This document shows positions 59,885-64,000 of a stretch of DNA of 64,000 nt, in pieces; the first letter of the stretch is position 1, and each line of letters starts with the position of its first letter. Location of the stretch: contig CM055196.1 of the NCBI GenBank assembly GCA_029224185.1, positions 17,903,009 through 17,967,008 of the forward strand, in the 5' to 3' direction. The translations under genes and the position numbers were made by a program. The notes below the pieces were generated by a model. It searched no databases and was not told the origin of the DNA. It saw nothing but the letters and a program-made list of their open reading frames with translations. The stretch is from Karalla daura. Taxonomy: Eukaryota; Chordata; Actinopteri; Chaetodontiformes; Leiognathidae.

Positions 59885-62279
59885 AGAACAGCAGATAAAT
59901 TGTCTGTAGTGAATAGAGCAGCTGAGGCAAATCTGTGCCCTTTTCTACACAAGGAGATTTCTCTTATGTCGCTGGATTTGTTGCACACACACACAGGCGT
60001 GCGCGCACACACACGCAGCAGTAAAAACAAAATCGAAAACACGCAGGATGGATGAAAAAAGGGTCAGAGTTTGACTCAAGTGTAATATTGCCATGAGAAA
60101 GAGAAGCAGGGAGACGGAGAGGGAACCTTATTAAGACCCGTGCTTCAGCAGCTTAGCTCTCAACTCCTGAGTGAGTTTTATCAGAGACGTCCCCTCAGGC
60201 GTGACCATAGTAATGAACCTATTAGCCATGAAATTGACTTTTCTGATAAATAACGAACAGATGAGAATTGAGGCAACCAATTTTGCATTTCAACCCTTTT
60301 ATTTAAAATTCATAATTACATTTTACCATTAGTCCTTTTTCTCTTTCAACCGGATTTGCACGTGAGCCTTTTTCATTCTTTTTCTTTCCTTTAAGTAATC
60401 TGCAGAATAACTCTAAATGCCTATATTCAAGGCACTGTGCTAGCAAATGATTCAATCAGCAAACTTGGCTGTTTCCTGAAATAGCATTTTAATCAACTGC
60501 TGTGATGACACAGAACACGTTAGAGCCTCATGGTGCAAATGTCGCCTGTCTGCCTTTAATTACCGCAAGAAGGTGAACGTGATTTTGTTTCCCTGCTGTT
60601 GCAGGTAATCACATGTTGGAAACGCTACAGGATGTCTGCAGGATTGCCAACATGTTCACAAGTCAGACAAGAAAAGACCATGGGATTCATGCGAAAATCA
60701 CATACGAGGTGTTGTAGGCATGACCACATGATCTGTTTTCTTTAGTTGCACTGGTTATGTTTTCCTTCCTTCATGGGGTGAAGCAAAAAAAAAAAGAAGA
60801 AGAATTTGACATTAACATCTCAGAATGAATCAGCAGCATTATGGAAATCATCAAATAGGGAAAAATAAACATGAAGCATAATGAATATTCTGTCACCACC
60901 GTCATTACTTGTCAGTTTCCTCAGAGGCAGCCACCTCAGCCGCCGCCTCCCATGTTAATCATGGATCACATTATTTGATCATTTTAAATCGTTTCTCTCA
61001 GCTCTGCTGCCAGGACGAGTTGACAGCGATTACTTTCTCTATAGTTTCAGAACCTGTAATATGACTGTTGATGCTGATGTATACACATCGATGTAACATC
61101 AGGACCTGATTGTTTCAGTTTTACGAGTGAAATTCAGATAGAAACGTGGGACAGGTGGCTTCATGGAGAAAGCGGAGCTGCAGGAAATTATTACTTTTGT
61201 GGCCAATGAATCTGTGAGTTATATGGTCAGTAAAATGCTGGGAAAATGGTTAAAATTGTTGATGATGGAGTTCTGAATACCTTGTTTCATCCACTTATCA
61301 GAGACAATTTGTTGTCAGAGAGGACTCAAAAAAAACAAGTATAATCACATGAATTTTCACTTCATTTCTTAAAAACATGCTAGAAATAATTTTGAGAACC
61401 TCAAATTGGTGATTACCAGCTGAGGTTTGTTAATGGTCAATTAATGATTTAATTGTAGCAGAATTGAGATGGTAGAGTAACTCTAATGATCACATCTCAT
61501 GCCTCTCCACTGCAGTGGACAGCTCACAATAATTGTCCGTTGTTAAGAGTTGTTGTTGCGTCTTGGAACTGTCATGCTTCAGAGGAACGTGAGAGAATGA
61601 CAGCGGGAACATTTTCTAGCCTCACACCCACCGATTGTCTTTGATTTGCATTTGTGATGAGCGCTGACAACTCTTCAAATCGCTGCACACAGCGCGGGGA
61701 CGGACTCATCCCAGGCCTCACATAGCGACAGTACTTTGATTCAATCTGTGGCGTTGCTGTGGTATGTATTTTCAGGAAACAGGTGGTTTGGCTTTTTCAG
61801 TGACTAAGGAGCAGAATACTAATGAACCTCATCTACTGCTGCTTCTGCAGAAAGAGTCCAGAGAGTCTTAGCATGTACAGAATGGCCCATAACACGGCTA
61901 TATTTGCATGGATGTCCTCTGACACCCAATCAACATATCCCATTGTGGTGGGTGTCAGGCCCGGGTTGATTGATTCTAGTTCTGCTTTGTGGACCTCTGC
62001 TCAGAGCTCTGCAATGACAGAGAGGACACTCGGATGAATAATGCATGTTTCTATCAACACATCTTGCAAGCACAATGCTTGGAGAGAAAGAGATAGATGG
62101 AGAAATTGAGAGAAAGAGTGAGGGAGGAGGAAGAGAGAGAGACACAGGTGGACAAGAAAAGGGGGAAGAATATTTCAGAGTTGATCAAGATGCCCACTGA
62201 ACATGAAAAAAGAGATGTCGTGACAATGTCACATGGGCAATAAAATCATAGCCAAATTCTGTCTTTTTTTTTTCAATTC
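59885..62279. other. Gene-poor region
   Basis: No exon or clear repeat recognised; a short interrupted CA tract lies at 59985-60015. Confidence 0.5.
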
Positions 62280-62938
62280 AAGGGGACCTAGATTGAAGAA
62301 TCCCTTTTATTTCAGCTTTGTTGAATAAAGACCAAAGATGTATGGCAGGTCCTAAAACATTATCACATCTAATTCTCGAATGCAGCTGAAATACAAGTGA
62401 GTCTGAACAGAGATGAATTGTGATGTGAAGTCCAAGAGTGACACAAACCATACAGCATCACCACCCCATCCACTCTACCCCTCCCCCACTGCCTCCAAAA
62501 TGAATTGTGTTTCTCTGCTACCATCCAGGTATGCAAGTAAATGAAGACACATTACTGTGAGGAAGCAGTTTGGTGAAGTGTCCTGGCTGCGATTCTTCTT
62601 CTGATTCTGCCTGAAACTGGATGTGTATGTTCCATAGCTGCATCACTCTCTTTACCTCTTAGTTTGGGAAAAAGTCACAAATCTCTGCTGTATATCAAAG
62701 CACATGAGGTCATTTGGTCATTCATGTAGCTGGCAAACAAACTTATCTGTGTATGGCTTACCTGTGGTTGCCAGATAACTATGAAAGGGTGCCATACCTG
62801 TGCAATTAACCTTAATAATCCCACATCTAAACAGGGTTGTAAAGGCACATGTGAAATGGCATCTGAGGCATTTCTAACAAAGCCAGTGTTACATAGCTAC
62901 TATGTTAACGCCATTCTGGTTCCCCATTTAATCTAGCC
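62280..62938 (+). mobile_element. Dispersed short inverted-repeat element, longest copy
   Basis: Left end AAGGGGACCTAGATTGAAGA; TTCAGCTTTGTTGAATAAAG; CATCCAGGTATGCAAGTAAA; TGTGGTTGCCAGATAACTAT; AATAATCCCACATCTAAACA; GGCATCTGAGGCATTTCTAA; right end GGTTCCCCATTTAATCTAG. The terminal repeats are inverted and the copy is about 660 bp with no long open frame. Confidence 0.68.
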
Positions 62939-64000
62939 GCAGCTCTTTTTTAAAAAAATCTCTGTGAGACTTTGAAATTACAAAGACTTTCACAGGGTCC
63001 CCACAGTGGCTAATCTGATTAAAGGTCTCCTTTGTTCCTTGAAGGTCTTCTTATTGCTCTCAGGATTTACAAATTGTAGGCCAAAGCCATTATGTGCCTT
63101 TTGCTCTTCCAGAAAGGAAACTGAATCTCTCAGCGCTTGCCATGCTGAGGTATTAATTCTTGGAGCAGAACTCAACATCATTTTGAAGAGTGTTATACTC
63201 TAGAGAGTGTGTCATAGATACTGCAAAAAAAATATCTTATTTATTAATCTGGCACGGAGCCACTCATGGCTGCGGGTCTAAGGCCAACATATTGAATTTG
63301 TATCAGTATCAGCTGCTCTTTTTTTGGAAGGCGCTTAATCACTCTGCAGCTAAACTGTATTACCCTTCTACAGACCAGAAAAACAAGACTAAATAAGCCT
63401 GGTTCCGTCTGTTACACTCCATTAGACAATACTGTTATTTTTGACCATTACCGCCATCCCCAATGCCATCAAAGTGATTCTGTCTGATGCTTTATTCAGA
63501 GGTGTTTTCATGTGAAATGGATGAGAGGGATGTGGAAAGAATAATGAGAGGCTGGACATTGAATCTTGTGATCTGTCTTGTGTCAATGTTCTTAGTAATT
63601 AGGACTCATTAAGATGCATCGCTGGTAATCACGGCAAATTGAATGTCAGAATAGGTATTAACATGCAGAAACGGACTAGTAATTAACAATATGGTGATTT
63701 TAACATATGCTGGGTAAAATAGAGTTTTCTCCAGTGTTTTGTTGTATTTAGTGTTTCTGTAGAAAGGCTTTCTGTATAAAACCAGCTGTATTAATGAGTC
63801 CAAGATGCTCTGTTGCATGTTTGTCCTGACATATGTGGCACATTTTAGCTGAAAAATACCCATTACCTGTCATAGAGATGACCCTTGTTCCTTGTCAAAC
63901 ACTAGTATCTTAATGGATCCATGCAAGGATTTGTTAAGTATCATCCAACTCTTTCTTTGCACATATGCATTAGTCACATATATACAGTATTTCTAAGAAA
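62939..64000. other. Window end, no gene seen
   Basis: AT-rich sequence with short open frames on both strands; none has recognisable protein character. Confidence 0.55.

Overview
The window is vertebrate nuclear DNA, almost certainly from a teleost fish. Genes are split into short exons by GT-AG introns, the three recognisable proteins are all vertebrate families, and the spacers carry fish-type repeats: tRNA-derived SINE pieces, a Rex1/L2-like LINE relic, small inverted-repeat transposons and many long di- and tetranucleotide microsatellites. No prokaryotic, viral or CRISPR-like system was seen.

Three genes can be supported. (1) slco1c1, plus strand, 14 coding exons from 7408 to 20458. The joined reading frame is 700 codons plus stop with every junction in phase. 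It encodes a 12-pass organic-anion transporter of the thyroid-hormone (OATP1C1) type. A possible promoter and non-coding first exon lie near 2.2-2.8 kb. (2) bcap29, minus strand, 7 coding exons from 24921 down to 22872. It encodes a 236-residue ER membrane protein of the BAP29/BAP31 family with three membrane spans, a coiled coil and a C-terminal KKXX retrieval signal. slco1c1 and bcap29 converge tail to tail, with stop codons about 2.4 kb apart. (3) gpr22, minus strand, a single coding exon 36919-35603 (438 residues). It encodes an orphan class A GPCR, and a splice acceptor lies 4 bases before the ATG, so non-coding 5' exons must lie to the right.

Layout: 1-2.2 kb intergenic; 2.2-2.8 kb candidate slco1c1 promoter; 2.8-7.3 kb 5' intron with a LINE relic; 7.4-20.5 kb slco1c1; 20.5-22.9 kb converging 3' regions; 22.9-25.3 kb bcap29; 25.3-35.6 kb intergenic; 35.6-36.9 kb gpr22, with a candidate 5' exon near 40.5 kb; 40.7-64 kb a gene-poor stretch with repeats, microsatellites and a few GC/CpG-rich islets but no coding exon I recognise.

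The three genes do not form a functional pathway; their grouping is chromosomal. In human, GPR22 and BCAP29 are linked on chromosome 7 (with COG5 and DUS4L), whereas SLCO1C1 is on chromosome 12. The order here is therefore a fish-specific or ancestral arrangement. The most unusual observations are a dispersed short inverted-repeat element with about ten copies in 64 kb, a 40-bp near-perfect palindrome at 51.5 kb, and a gpr22 copy with no cysteine in extracellular loop 2.
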